From Ancylomarina salipaludis (GTDB taxonomy: Bacteria; Bacteroidota; Bacteroidia; Bacteroidales; Marinifilaceae), in contig NZ_SAXA01000006.1 in NCBI RefSeq assembly GCF_004122035.1, positions 1 to 64,000 of the forward strand: a stretch of 64,000 bases of DNA, written 5' to 3'. How positions within the stretch are numbered: position 1 is the stretch's first letter; every line of letters starts with the position of its first letter. The notes under the pieces were generated by a model. It was not told where the DNA came from. It was given only the letters and a program-made list of their open reading frames with translations, and ran no database searches. The translations under genes were made by a program, and so were the position numbers. Below, piece after piece: positions 26,691 through 36,295 of this stretch.

Positions 26691-28424
26691 TTAATTTTCG
26701 CCATATAACAACTCATACTCTCGATATTTAGCCTGCTGCCACCATTCTTCAGGGCTCACATTCCAATTGTTATTGCAGCTCACTTCCACCACCTTTTTTT
26801 CTTCAATCCACTTCATTAAATAGAAGCGTAAATCTTTTGTTGTCGAATTGACTAATCGCTTAGACAATTCTTCTTTTGATAGACCGGCCCCTTCAGTTAA
26901 ATGACCGCCGCCGCCATTCCCACGATAGGAATTCAAAGCGACCTTATACATCTTTTTCAAATCAAATGGCTGTCCATTCGTCATTTCATTAATCGTGATT
27001 CGATTTCCTTTATCTGCCTTCAAATTCAGAGTATAATCAATTCCTTCAGCCGAATCGTAATTAAAAAACATCGTGCTTAATCGATTTCTATTTTCTGAAG
27101 ATTCAATAAATAGCATTGGATCATCCTTCTTTTCCATCTGACGAAACCACTTATCGTAACTAAATTCCAGAAAATCTTTGATTTCCTGCCCGGTCAGATT
27201 CATGGTATAAAGCAAGTTTTCGAATCTGTACAATTTAAATAAATCCCGAACCTGAAGCATACCCGAATCGATTTGTGCATTAAAGGATAAGGGGGCAGTA
27301 AATGATACATCTGCTCCAGTTAAATCGAGTTGAATGTTGTGAATCAGATCCGCAAAAGGAGAATCGCCGAACATGGCATCACTGGTTTTAATACTTCTTG
27401 TAAAACGTCCTACCGGGCGTGAAACGTAATTGTTAACCTCGTCAAAATCTGACTGAAAATGTGATTCAAAAGCTTTCGACACAGGTAATGTTTTAACATC
27501 TTGTAATTTGGCATCAAGCTTTTTAGTGTAAGTTTTTTTATCCGCGTTTAATTGAAAATGAACCGTCACATCAGCTAAAAACTGAGCTTTTGATTTTGAA
27601 TTGATGATCAAAACTTTTTGTTTATCAACATTATCAACCCACTTGATTGCTTCCTGGTGATCGTGACCACAAACCATCACATCAAATCCAGGAATCGTTT
27701 TTGCAACCTGCCAAACCGCATTTTCTCTTATATCTGATTTTACCTCACCCAGCTCTCCCATACCCGAATGAAACAATCCAATAACAAAATCCGGATGTTC
27801 CTTTTCTTTGATGATTGCCATCCATTTTTTAGCAGAGATTTCTAAATCCTCAAACCGGATACCTGACCAAATTTTCTCTGGCAACCAATTTGGTATAGCC
27901 GGCGTTATAAAACCAATAACCGCTATCTTAACCCCTTCTTTTTCAAGTATTGTATAAGGCTGAAAATAGGGTTTCCCGTCTGTGACCCGAGTCGCATTAG
28001 CTGCCATCCAGGGAAAAGCAAACTCCTTTACCAAACGATCGTAAACCTCATGCCCGGGTTCAATATCATGATTCCCTACAACTCCGGCATCATATCCCAT
28101 ATAATTCATCACCTCAGCACAAATATGCTTCTGTTTGGTTTTCTCAAAATTTGAATAATAGACCATCGGATCTCCCTGAAGAATATCGCCATTATCCAAT
28201 AACAAAACATGTTGATCTGTCTTGATGCGTTCCTGAGTAATATAAGAATAAGCCTGAGCCAACGAACTTTTAGCTTCTCTGTCATTTACCAAATCGTAAG
28301 GAAACAAGGCGCCATGCACATCTGTTGTAGCTAATATTTTAAGAGTCAGATTTTCTTTTCGATCTGTCTGACAAGCAGAAAAGAACAGTAAAATAAGTAG
28401 TATATAAAAAGGAGTTGACTTCAT
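26691..28424 (-). CDS. 5'-nucleotidase / cyclic phosphodiesterase family lipoprotein
   Basis: A signal peptide with lipobox FFSAC (about residue 18) predicts a lipoprotein of 577 residues. The metallophosphatase domain shows TTDVHGALFPYD, DNGDILQGDP, GNHDIEPG and GHDHQEA. The C-terminal 5'-nucleotidase domain (about 330-540) carries NSYRGNGGGGHLT, the substrate-binding region. Members hydrolyse nucleotides, UDP-sugars or 2',3'-cyclic nucleotides outside the cytoplasm, releasing nucleoside and phosphate. The exact substrate cannot be fixed from sequence. Confidence 0.9.
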   Translation of the reverse strand: MKSTPFYILLILLFFSACQTDRKENLTLKILATTDVHGALFPYDLVNDREAKSSLAQAYSYITQERIKTDQHVLLLDNGDILQGDPMVYYSNFEKTKQKHICAEVMNYMGYDAGVVGNHDIEPGHEVYDRLVKEFAFPWMAANATRVTDGKPYFQPYTILEKEGVKIAVIGFITPAIPNWLPEKIWSGIRFEDLEISAKKWMAIIKEKEHPDFVIGLFHSGMGELGEVKSDIRENAVWQVAKTIPGFDVMVCGHDHQEAIKWVDNVDKQKVLIINSKSKAQFLADVTVHFQLNADKKTYTKKLDAKLQDVKTLPVSKAFESHFQSDFDEVNNYVSRPVGRFTRSIKTSDAMFGDSPFADLIHNIQLDLTGADVSFTAPLSFNAQIDSGMLQVRDLFKLYRFENLLYTMNLTGQEIKDFLEFSYDKWFRQMEKKDDPMLFIESSENRNRLSTMFFNYDSAEGIDYTLNLKADKGNRITINEMTNGQPFDLKKMYKVALNSYRGNGGGGHLTEGAGLSKEELSKRLVNSTTKDLRFYLMKWIEEKKVVEVSCNNNWNVSPEEWWQQAKYREYELLYGEN

Positions 28425-28510
28425 ATCTTTAATTTAGAATCATAATATTAACATCTGATTTCAGACTAAGCTTTATAAATCAGAATGTCAGAATTTTAAA
28501 ATGAATCTTC

Positions 28511-28547
28511 AAAAATAGAAAAAGGTTTCGGAATACCGAAACCTTTT
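28511..28547 (-). terminator. Terminator of the LTxxQ-motif gene
   Basis: AAAGGTTTCGG / CCGAAACCTTT stem; on the minus strand it is followed by TTTCTATTTTT. Confidence 0.75.
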
Positions 28548-28568
28548 AACAACAGAGAAATTAAGTTC

Positions 28569-29378
28569 TTATTTAAAACATCTTTGCATTCTTGCCTTAC
28601 CGTTTTTATGCATATTATATGGTCTCGACAAAAACAAAACCAACTGATCCTTATCTAAAATATCCCGAATCTCTTTCTGATTTTTAACCCGTTCTTTAGC
28701 CAATTGATTTTGAATGGCTGAAATTCGATTAAGATTGGATAATATCGCATTCTTATTAGGCTGCTCATCATTTAATAAATGTTTTTGCTTCAAACGAAGT
28801 TCCTGCATTTCTTCCCTTAGGTTTTGAGTTGCATTTTGATGTGCCATCCTCAAATCCTTCATTTGGTCCTGCTGTTTTTCTGTCAAACCTAAAGCATTGC
28901 AAAAACCTTTTCCTTTTCGGGACATTTGAGGAGCTCCTTCTCCTCTGTGCATTTGACCTCTTCCAGACCTCATGTGCTGATCTTTCATCATTGGGCAGTC
29001 TCCTCCCCAATTATTGATATTACACTGCTCATCACTCCAAAGGCCCTTAGTTGCTAATTTCATATTGATTTGCTCTTCCATCAACTGCTTTTTCAAAGCT
29101 GTTATTTTATCAATATTTTCAAGAATCTTGCTTTCGTCCAGATTCTCTGCAGACATCAGTGTTCTTTGATAAGCTTTAAGTTCATTCAATTCATTCTTTA
29201 CATCAATAGTAGCCTTGGCGAACTCAATCCTGGCGGCTTTGAGCTCCTGTTTCTGCTCATCCGTCAATTGAAGACACGCTCTCTGTGGTCTATCCGCTCT
29301 ATTTCTTCTTTGTGCCTGACTCATGCCGCTAAAAAGCATCAGGGCCACAACAATACAAGTTGTTATTTTAGTTTTCAT
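28569..29378 (-). CDS. Secreted LTxxQ-motif protein, Spy/CpxP-like
   Basis: A signal peptide ending at MSQA (about residue 22) precedes two helical repeats, each opening with the LTxxQ motif: LTDEQKQELKAAR (about residue 37) and LTEKQQDQMKDLR (about 164). The repeats are rich in Lys, Gln, Met and Asn, as in Spy and CpxP, periplasmic chaperones that respond to envelope stress. At 269 residues it is about twice the length of single-domain Spy, so it is best read as a tandem version. Met/Gly/Arg-rich linker in between. Confidence 0.82.
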   Translation of the reverse strand: MKTKITTCIVVALMLFSGMSQAQRRNRADRPQRACLQLTDEQKQELKAARIEFAKATIDVKNELNELKAYQRTLMSAENLDESKILENIDKITALKKQLMEEQINMKLATKGLWSDEQCNINNWGGDCPMMKDQHMRSGRGQMHRGEGAPQMSRKGKGFCNALGLTEKQQDQMKDLRMAHQNATQNLREEMQELRLKQKHLLNDEQPNKNAILSNLNRISAIQNQLAKERVKNQKEIRDILDKDQLVLFLSRPYNMHKNGKARMQRCFK

Positions 29379-29550
29379 ATCACTATAATTTTACACAGTT
29401 GTTCTTCTTAAAAACAAAAGAGCCAACTATCATGAAACATGGATTATATTCTTCGTGATCCTTGGAGATTTAATTATAATGGATCCACTCCCCGTGTATC
29501 ACACATTTGGAATTTAGACTTTAAGCCTTTCAGAAGGTTTAATTTCTAAT

Positions 29551-29584
29551 CAAAAAAAAAGATCTACCCGTTGGGCAGATCTTA
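29551..29584 (-). terminator. Terminator of the ctpA-like gene
   Basis: AGATCTGCCC / GGGTAGATCT stem on the minus strand, then nine T. Confidence 0.85.
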
Positions 29585-29609
29585 AACTATTAGATTTATT
29601 TGAATACGA

Positions 29610-31205
29610 TTAGTCTTTCATATTAATCACATAATCAATGGTATTATCTAATTTTCTGATAATAGGATAAAAACCTTCATCATCAATTAAATCGCGGGCA
29701 ATGTAAGCCTTGGTCTGAGTTTCAATAATCTCTAATGAACTATTTAAACCTTTTTTATCCGTTTTAACCCCTGCCTCCTGACAATATTTTGTCAATTCTT
29801 TTATCAAAGGTTTATTTTTTAGATAGGCTAAAATCTCTTCAAGTTTAGTAAAGTTTTTCATTTCTGATCGATGCACGTCCACATAATGGAATGCAAATCG
29901 ATAAATCAGACCTTTACGATTTAACTCACGGAAATAGTTGGAATATCCATTGGTGTCAACCGGAATAAAAACATCCGGCATAATACCACCCCCACCATAT
30001 ACAATATGACCAGCTGGGGTTTTAAATTTCAAGGAGTCTGCAAAATGAATGGAGTCTTTCTTTTCGAACTCTCCGTGAACAAATCGTTTTGTTATATCAT
30101 TATCGTAAGCCTCTTTTCCTTTTGAATAAGACTTTTGAATACAACGACCTGTTGGTGTGTAATATCTGGCGACAGTTAATCTCATGGCTGAACCATCGGG
30201 CAACATGCGCTGTTCCTGAACCAAACCTTTTCCAAAAGATCGACGTCCAATAATTTTTCCTCGATCGTTATCCTGTATCGCACCGGCAAAAATCTCACTG
30301 GCTGAGGCTGAAAATTCATCGATGAGAATAACAATCGGTAAATCCTGGCAATGTCCTCTTCCCGTTGACACATAGTCGGTTTTGGCTTGAGATTTCCCTT
30401 CGGTATACACAATCATTTTACCTTCAGGCAAAAATTCATTAATCATATTGGTTGCGGCAGACAGGTAACCACCTGTATTCCCTCTAAGATCAACAACTAA
30501 TTTCTTTACGCCTTGACTTTTCAGTTTCTCTAATCCTTTTGAAAATTCATGAAAAGTTGTTGCCCCAAAACGACTCACTTTGATATAACCCAATTCATCA
30601 TTAATCATATAGGCCACATCCACACTGGCAACAGGAATTGAACCCCGAATAATATCCAGTTCTATTAAATCTTTAACACCACGACGAACAATACTAACTT
30701 TCACCCCTGTACCTTTGGGTCCTTTTAGCTTGTCCATTATAAAATCATCATTTATATCCGGCCCAACTATTGAAATACTGTCAACCTTCACAATTCTGTC
30801 ACCAGCTAAAATCCCACCATACTCAGAAGGTCCGCCTTCCACAACTCTGACAACGGCAACCGTATCACGGTAACGAATAAATTGAACGCCAATCCCTCCA
30901 AAATTTCCTTTCAAATCTTCATTGAAACGCTGCAGGTCTTCAGCAGGTATGTATACCGTATGCGGATCTAAATCTTTTAATATAGCAGGTATAGCTTGTT
31001 CTACCAATCGCTTGGCAGAAACAGTATCTACATAATCTTCGACAATCATATTCAAAACAGCATCCAATTTATGGCTAGCAGTTGAAGCCGGCGATTTAAA
31101 AACACCTGATGTTGAATGAGGCTGAAGAAAAGAATTAATAAACATCCCTAAGATAATAGCCATTGCCAGTAAAATAGGGAGAAACATCTTCATTTTATTA
31201 TTCAT
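29610..31205 (-). CDS. S41 family C-terminal processing peptidase
   Basis: A CtpA/Prc-type periplasmic protease of 531 residues. One N-terminal membrane segment (about 8-27) is followed by a PDZ domain (about 95-185) and the S41 core. The catalytic dyad is Ser301 in DEFSASASEIF and Lys326 in RRSFGKGLVQ, exactly 25 residues apart as in Prc. The C-terminal 150 residues are helical. The dCMP deaminase gene ends 11 nt upstream of its start, so the two form an operon. Confidence 0.93.
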   Translation of the reverse strand: MNNKMKMFLPILLAMAIILGMFINSFLQPHSTSGVFKSPASTASHKLDAVLNMIVEDYVDTVSAKRLVEQAIPAILKDLDPHTVYIPAEDLQRFNEDLKGNFGGIGVQFIRYRDTVAVVRVVEGGPSEYGGILAGDRIVKVDSISIVGPDINDDFIMDKLKGPKGTGVKVSIVRRGVKDLIELDIIRGSIPVASVDVAYMINDELGYIKVSRFGATTFHEFSKGLEKLKSQGVKKLVVDLRGNTGGYLSAATNMINEFLPEGKMIVYTEGKSQAKTDYVSTGRGHCQDLPIVILIDEFSASASEIFAGAIQDNDRGKIIGRRSFGKGLVQEQRMLPDGSAMRLTVARYYTPTGRCIQKSYSKGKEAYDNDITKRFVHGEFEKKDSIHFADSLKFKTPAGHIVYGGGGIMPDVFIPVDTNGYSNYFRELNRKGLIYRFAFHYVDVHRSEMKNFTKLEEILAYLKNKPLIKELTKYCQEAGVKTDKKGLNSSLEIIETQTKAYIARDLIDDEGFYPIIRKLDNTIDYVINMKD

Positions 31206-31216
31206 CCTTTATGGTT

Positions 31217-31669
31217 TTATAAGTTCTTACTATCTATAAATTTAACCTCAATCCCTGCTCTTATCAACAAATCTTTACCATCATTACAATGGTAAGCTTC
31301 AGAATAAACAACCCGATTGATACCTGCTTGAATAATCAACTTAGCACACTCAATACAGGGAGTTGCCGTAACATACAAAGTTGCCCCTTCACTACTATTA
31401 CTTGATTTAGCAACCTTGGTTATAGCATTTGCCTCGGCATGAAGCACATAAGGCTTTGTTTTATTCATATCGTCTTCGCAGATATTTTCAAATCCGGAAG
31501 GCGTTCCATTATAACCATCAGAGATAATCATCTTATCCTTCACAATTAAAGCGCCTACTTGCCGACGTTTACAATAAGAATTTTCAGCCCATACAATAGC
31601 CATTCTCAGATATCTACAATCAAGCTTCTCTTGCTTTTCTAAAAGTTCCGTACTCAAAGTTTCCTGCAT
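31217..31669 (-). CDS. Deoxycytidylate deaminase family protein
   Basis: This zinc-dependent deaminase of 150 residues converts dCMP to dUMP for thymidylate synthesis. The zinc site is HAEANAI (His and catalytic Glu) and TPCIECAKL (two Cys). The QVGALIVKDKMIISDGYNGTP segment is typical of the dCMP deaminase/ComEB group. First gene of a two-gene operon with the S41 peptidase. Confidence 0.93.
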   Translation of the reverse strand: MQETLSTELLEKQEKLDCRYLRMAIVWAENSYCKRRQVGALIVKDKMIISDGYNGTPSGFENICEDDMNKTKPYVLHAEANAITKVAKSSNSSEGATLYVTATPCIECAKLIIQAGINRVVYSEAYHCNDGKDLLIRAGIEVKFIDSKNL

Positions 31670-32044
31670 GTTATGGTTTTTATTTAGTAGGTATTAAACA
31701 AAAATAGAAAAAATTTAAGCTTGCTGAATTTATTAAGCTCCAAGTTTCCTTATTTATTTTTATCTGCTTAACGAAGTATTGTTTACAAAGACTAAAAGAT
31801 AAAATAAAAGTCTATTAATCATTACAAAATCATAAGTAAAATCTAAAATCAAGTCTCTTCAAAAAAGAGTCTTCGACAAATTTAATTCTAACGATTTTAA
31901 TTATATTAGCCAACCAAATATCCGGAAAAAATACGCTTTTTAGAATGGAAATAGTCCCCAAACATTCTTTTAAAAGTAAATTAAATCAATAAAATATGAA
32001 CCCCAAACACCCAATGATAAGAATCATAACAAACAGCTAAATAT
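31670..32044. other. Intergenic region between divergent genes, 375 nt
   Basis: Strongly AT-rich, with no convincing open frame or RNA structure. A TATTTTTG box lies on the minus strand at 31706-31699 and may serve the deaminase operon, but no TTG is at the expected distance. Nothing clear was found for the plus-strand type IX secretion pair. Confidence 0.5.
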
Positions 32045-34036
32045 ATGCCCCTAAATATACGCCTATCCTATACTTTTAAATTTTGCATTTTTCTATTTTA
32101 TCTAATCTTCCCAGACGCTGAAATCTTCGCTTCACAAACCAAACCCCTGACCTCAATAAGCGTGTCTACAACTGATTCAAAATTATGCCTTGGAGAAACG
32201 TGTACTATTCTACTAAACACGACCGAGACAGGTGTGCAATATCAATTGAAAAATATAAATACAGGTAGTTTTGTTTCAAACACAATTACAGGAAACGGTT
32301 CAGAAGCAAATTTCAATCCTATTACACCATCTGAAACAACAACTTACACTGTAATAGCAACCCATATTGCCAGTTCTGAGTCTGTAAACTTAAATGCAAA
32401 CATCAATATTCAAGTTGTACCCTTGCCTATCACGAGCTTAGATGTAATACCCACACACAATTCTTTGTGCGTTGGAGAAAGTACCAGCATTCGAATTGCT
32501 GATAGCGAAACTGATGTCTTATATCAGATTGTAGGTGGAGCCAACACCAATGAAAATACACTTTTAGGAAATGGATCAACCCTTTTGATCGAAAATTTTG
32601 AACCCTTTCGAAGTGCTACTTACCATGTTAGTGCCATAAAAGAAGGCTGTGAAACAAAGGTTGCATTGACAAAAAATTTCTTATTGGATGTTCGACTTCC
32701 ACCTGAAACGCAACTACATATCTATTCTGACAAAAGAGCAATTTGTGAAGGTGAAGAAGTTCAACTCTCTCTTTCTCCATCTGACCCGGAGGCTGATTAC
32801 CAACTGCTTGATAACGCAACACGTATCGGAAAAGCAATAACGGGAAATGGTGGTTATATCGATTTTAATTTAATTAAACCTTCAGCAACCACCACCTACA
32901 GTGTGAATGCTAAGGGACATTTTTGTATCGATCCGATTAAAGTAGATTTTACATTTAAGGTAGATGTTCATCTACCTGCTAATCCAAACAAAAATCTGGT
33001 TAGTAACAAAACCGAAGTTTGCCAGGGAGAATCTTTAATTATAGGTGTTGAAGATAGTCAGGAAGAGGTCATTTACCAACTTCACGATGGAACTAAATTT
33101 CTTGATGCTCAAATTATTGGAAATGGTGAAGAAGCCAATTTCCCGGAAATCTATCCTGAAAAAGACGCTTATTATTTTGTTTACGCAAGAGATATGGTTT
33201 GTCCGGATAAATTAAGATTAAATGATCAAATTCATCCAAGATTAATTAAAACCAGAGAGTTTCCGATCGATAACTTTGCCACCCCCGGAGAGATTTGTCT
33301 TGGGGAAATGGTTGATATTGAATTACCACTAACCGAAAATCAAGTCACTTATCACCTATACGATAAAAATATCAGTGTAGACCATATTACAAGTAATGGA
33401 GGGCCTATTGTTTTTGAAAACCTCTTGGCTGATATTGATTCCAGATACAAAATCTTAATTGACAATTGTGTTGATGAAGTGATTGCGGCAGAGCCAAAAT
33501 TAGAAATCCATTCTACCCCACATGTTCATATCACCACAAATGATGAAGTCAATGGCTCTGACGGAAAAGTAGATATCCTTGTAAATGGCGGAGTTGCTCC
33601 CTATACGTATATCTTTGAAAATTATAAAACAATTGTAAGCGACGAAAACCTTATCGAGCTTAATGAAATGAAAGCGGGCAACTACAAATTAGCTGTTGTT
33701 GATGCTAATTCTTGCAAATCAACAGATGTCGGAGACGACTTTACAATTGAATTTAACAACCCGAAAAATTACGAAGTCAATGGTGTGCTTACTCCCAATG
33801 GGGATGGTCGGAATGATACCTGGTCAATCAGTTACAATCCTGAATGGGATGCTCCTGAAGTTAGAGTATTCAACATTTACGGACAAAAGGTCTTTCATGC
33901 TCATGGCTACCAAAATGATTGGAAAGGAACCTTTAATGGTTCGAAACTCCCCAATGGCTCCTATTTTTATCTCATCAAATTTAACAGAAAAAATGTCGCT
34001 CCCATAAAGGGAATACTATCCATTCTTGGAGATTAA
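32045..34036 (+). CDS. Type IX secreted surface protein with Ig-like and SprB-like repeats
   Basis: 663 residues. A signal peptide (about 1-29) is followed by five divergent repeats of about 90 residues, each opening with a C-x-GE turn (LCLGETCT, LCVGESTS, ICEGEEVQ, VCQGESLI, ICLGEMVD) and containing a Yxl...GNG...Y pattern, as in Ig-like or PKD-like bacterial modules. Next is an SprB-like repeat (about 495-560: NGSDGKVDILVNGGVAPYTY, DANSC). The end (about 575-663) is a gliding-motility-associated, type B sorting domain (GVLTPNGDGRNDTW ... PNGSYFYLI). It is probably exported through the type IX system. The PorP/SprF-OmpA gene follows 45 nt later. Confidence 0.9.
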   Translation: MPLNIRLSYTFKFCIFLFYLIFPDAEIFASQTKPLTSISVSTTDSKLCLGETCTILLNTTETGVQYQLKNINTGSFVSNTITGNGSEANFNPITPSETTTYTVIATHIASSESVNLNANINIQVVPLPITSLDVIPTHNSLCVGESTSIRIADSETDVLYQIVGGANTNENTLLGNGSTLLIENFEPFRSATYHVSAIKEGCETKVALTKNFLLDVRLPPETQLHIYSDKRAICEGEEVQLSLSPSDPEADYQLLDNATRIGKAITGNGGYIDFNLIKPSATTTYSVNAKGHFCIDPIKVDFTFKVDVHLPANPNKNLVSNKTEVCQGESLIIGVEDSQEEVIYQLHDGTKFLDAQIIGNGEEANFPEIYPEKDAYYFVYARDMVCPDKLRLNDQIHPRLIKTREFPIDNFATPGEICLGEMVDIELPLTENQVTYHLYDKNISVDHITSNGGPIVFENLLADIDSRYKILIDNCVDEVIAAEPKLEIHSTPHVHITTNDEVNGSDGKVDILVNGGVAPYTYIFENYKTIVSDENLIELNEMKAGNYKLAVVDANSCKSTDVGDDFTIEFNNPKNYEVNGVLTPNGDGRNDTWSISYNPEWDAPEVRVFNIYGQKVFHAHGYQNDWKGTFNGSKLPNGSYFYLIKFNRKNVAPIKGILSILGD

Positions 34037-34081
34037 CACGTATAAAGCTTAATGAATTTGATTTAAACACAAGCCTCATCC

Positions 34082-35662
34082 ATGAGAAAACGCTATACCA
34101 CAACCCCTCTCTACCGATTTTTATCAACTAGCTTTGTACTGGCATTCTGTTTTTTATTTCAGGTTGATGCCCAGCAGGTTACTCTGGTTGATCAGTATTA
34201 TATCAATCCTGGTATTTATAATCCTGCTGCTATTGGCTTCAATAATCAATTTCAGGCTTACTTATTAAGAAACGAGAAATTTAGAGATTTTGATGGCGGG
34301 CAAACCTTTCATTCCTTTACCCTTGATGCAGGATTGAAAGATGGTAAATACGGTGTTGGCATTAACCTTTTCAACAATAATATTGACATCTTTAATACAA
34401 CTCAAGCCGAATTTGCATATGCATACCAAATCAAGATAGATGATAATCAATTCCTGCGTTTGGGACTTTCAGTCGGACTTTCAGATTTTCGTCTGAATTT
34501 AAGCAAAACCAACGCTGACATGAATGATGTTTTTTTGCAAGCAGGGCATTACAACAATACCGAATTTGTTGCCAACATAGGTGCCTTTTACACCAATAAA
34601 CAACTCACACTGGGTTTTGCCATACCGCAACTGATCAATCAATCCAATCTTTCGAAATATGATGCCAACGATCTCTACAGACAATCTCGTCATTTTCTTC
34701 TGTCAGGAAGCTATGAAATTCCGATATCCCAAATCAAAAATCTCTCATTTGTGCCCAATTTTATGATGCGCTACATCAAAAACAGCCCCTTGCAATTCGA
34801 TGTTAATACCTTGCTCAAACTTAAAAACAAAGGCTGGTTTGCTGTCAATTACAGGAATAAGTATGCCATCGGTCTGAACCTTGGGGTCAATGTTTTGGAA
34901 AACTTCAAAGTTGGCTACTCATACAATGTAAATACCCAGAATACCGCACACATTTCAACAACCAATCATGAATTCCTTATCGGATATTCTTTTAGTAAAA
35001 CGTCTCATCAAAAAGAAAAAAAAGAAGTGGAATATTTAAGGGATATTCTCAAAGAAAAATATCAGCGAATCAATCGCTTAGAGGAAGAATTAAAGAAGTA
35101 TGCTGAAGATAGTCGATTTAATGATCAGGACAGAGATGGCGTATTAGACGAAAATGACGATTGCCCCAATACGCCTCCCTTTTATAAAGTTGATGACAGG
35201 GGCTGCTCTTTAGACACCGATATGGATGGTATTGCTGACAGTGAAGATATGTGCCCTGACAAACCTGGAAGCTACACCAACAATGGTTGCCCGGAACAAA
35301 CAGAAATACGTATTCCTCTTGACAAAAATTTAGAAAATTTATTCTTTGAATTTGGGAAAGCCACATTGACTGAACTTTCAAAAGAAAAAGCTGATGCTGT
35401 TATTTCCATCATGAAGGAACATAATGACTATGTCTTAAAACTGCATGGGCACACCGACGATATTGGCTCAGAAAAACTCAATAGAGAGTTAGCCTACAAA
35501 CGCTTGATTACCCTTCACGATTATCTGATTAAACACATTGTCACTGAAAATCGAATTATCATTATGCCACATGGAGAAGGTTCTCCATTAGTTGAAAATA
35601 CAAATGAAAAAAGTCGTGCGTACAACCGAAGAGTTTACCTGGAAATGTATTCGTATGAATAA
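34082..35662 (+). CDS. PorP/SprF family outer-membrane protein fused to an OmpA domain
   Basis: 526 residues in four parts. A signal peptide (about 1-30, ending VDA) leads to a PorP/SprF-type barrel (about 31-310; QYYINPGIYNPAAIGF near the start). A coiled coil follows (about 318-350, EEELKKYAED), then two calcium-binding thrombospondin type 3-like units (DQDRDGVLDENDDCP, DTDMDGIADSEDMCP). The end is an OmpA-like peptidoglycan-binding domain (about 400-526; LHGHTDDIGSEKLNRELA, NRRVYLEM). SprF proteins attach secreted partners with type B sorting domains to the surface. Here such a partner is encoded immediately upstream. Confidence 0.92.
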   Translation: MRKRYTTTPLYRFLSTSFVLAFCFLFQVDAQQVTLVDQYYINPGIYNPAAIGFNNQFQAYLLRNEKFRDFDGGQTFHSFTLDAGLKDGKYGVGINLFNNNIDIFNTTQAEFAYAYQIKIDDNQFLRLGLSVGLSDFRLNLSKTNADMNDVFLQAGHYNNTEFVANIGAFYTNKQLTLGFAIPQLINQSNLSKYDANDLYRQSRHFLLSGSYEIPISQIKNLSFVPNFMMRYIKNSPLQFDVNTLLKLKNKGWFAVNYRNKYAIGLNLGVNVLENFKVGYSYNVNTQNTAHISTTNHEFLIGYSFSKTSHQKEKKEVEYLRDILKEKYQRINRLEEELKKYAEDSRFNDQDRDGVLDENDDCPNTPPFYKVDDRGCSLDTDMDGIADSEDMCPDKPGSYTNNGCPEQTEIRIPLDKNLENLFFEFGKATLTELSKEKADAVISIMKEHNDYVLKLHGHTDDIGSEKLNRELAYKRLITLHDYLIKHIVTENRIIIMPHGEGSPLVENTNEKSRAYNRRVYLEMYSYE

Positions 35663-35682
35663 AGTTTTTTAGACTAAAAAAT

Positions 35683-36192
35683 CTATTGCAGAATTTCAAG
35701 TAAATCAGCCTCTAAGCTTACTTTGGGACTCTCAACAATTCGCCCTATTTCTTTTGTCCCCTTGTAAACAATTAGAGTTGGAACCAATTTCACATCGATA
35801 GATTTGAGATCAATCCCCAGAGCTTCCTTGTAGGTGTCCATGGCAAACATTTCCAATTTTGACATTGGAAATTTCATGGTCTCTAACAACTTTATCAAAC
35901 GTGGTACTTGTTGATGACTATCGTGGCACCATGTTCCCAAAACAAGGGTCATTTTAAGACCGGAGAAGTTCTTTTTCTTTAAATCTGACAACAAGTTGGT
36001 ATCTATCTTATAAGCCTCAAATTCCGGCTTAAACCAATCCGCACAAAGCGAGTCTTTCAAACCATCTAAGTTGATCTGTCCACAAAGAATTTCACCTTCA
36101 ACACGATCATCAATTTTAATCTGATTCAGATTTTGTGCCATTCCGGCTAAAGAAAAAAAGCTTAATACAAAAAATATAATTTGAGTTTTCAT
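35683..36192 (-). CDS. Secreted thioredoxin-like protein with single active-site cysteine
   Basis: This 169-residue protein has a signal peptide (about 1-19, ending GMAQ) and a thioredoxin fold. The active-site region reads LGTWCHDSHQQVPR: one Cys followed by HDS rather than CxxC. The cis-proline loop VPTLIVYKG is intact. Two other cysteines (about residues 37 and 49) lie near the mature N-terminus and could pair with it. A role in periplasmic thiol chemistry or in binding rather than disulfide exchange is possible. It is convergent with the PorP gene, 20 nt apart. Confidence 0.8.
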   Translation of the reverse strand: MKTQIIFFVLSFFSLAGMAQNLNQIKIDDRVEGEILCGQINLDGLKDSLCADWFKPEFEAYKIDTNLLSDLKKKNFSGLKMTLVLGTWCHDSHQQVPRLIKLLETMKFPMSKLEMFAMDTYKEALGIDLKSIDVKLVPTLIVYKGTKEIGRIVESPKVSLEADLLEILQ

Positions 36193-36240
36193 TAATTATA
36201 AATTTGAGTTGTTAGTCAGGTAGCAAGATAATTAAATCCA

Positions 36241-36274
36241 TAAAAAAACCTGCCAGAGAACTGACAGGTTTTTA
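36241..36274 (-). terminator. Terminator of the methylmalonyl-CoA mutase operon
   Basis: AACCTGTCAG / CTGGCAGGTT stem on the minus strand, followed by TTTTTTA. Confidence 0.8.
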
Positions 36275-36295
36275 ATATAGTGAATCGGGAGTTGC

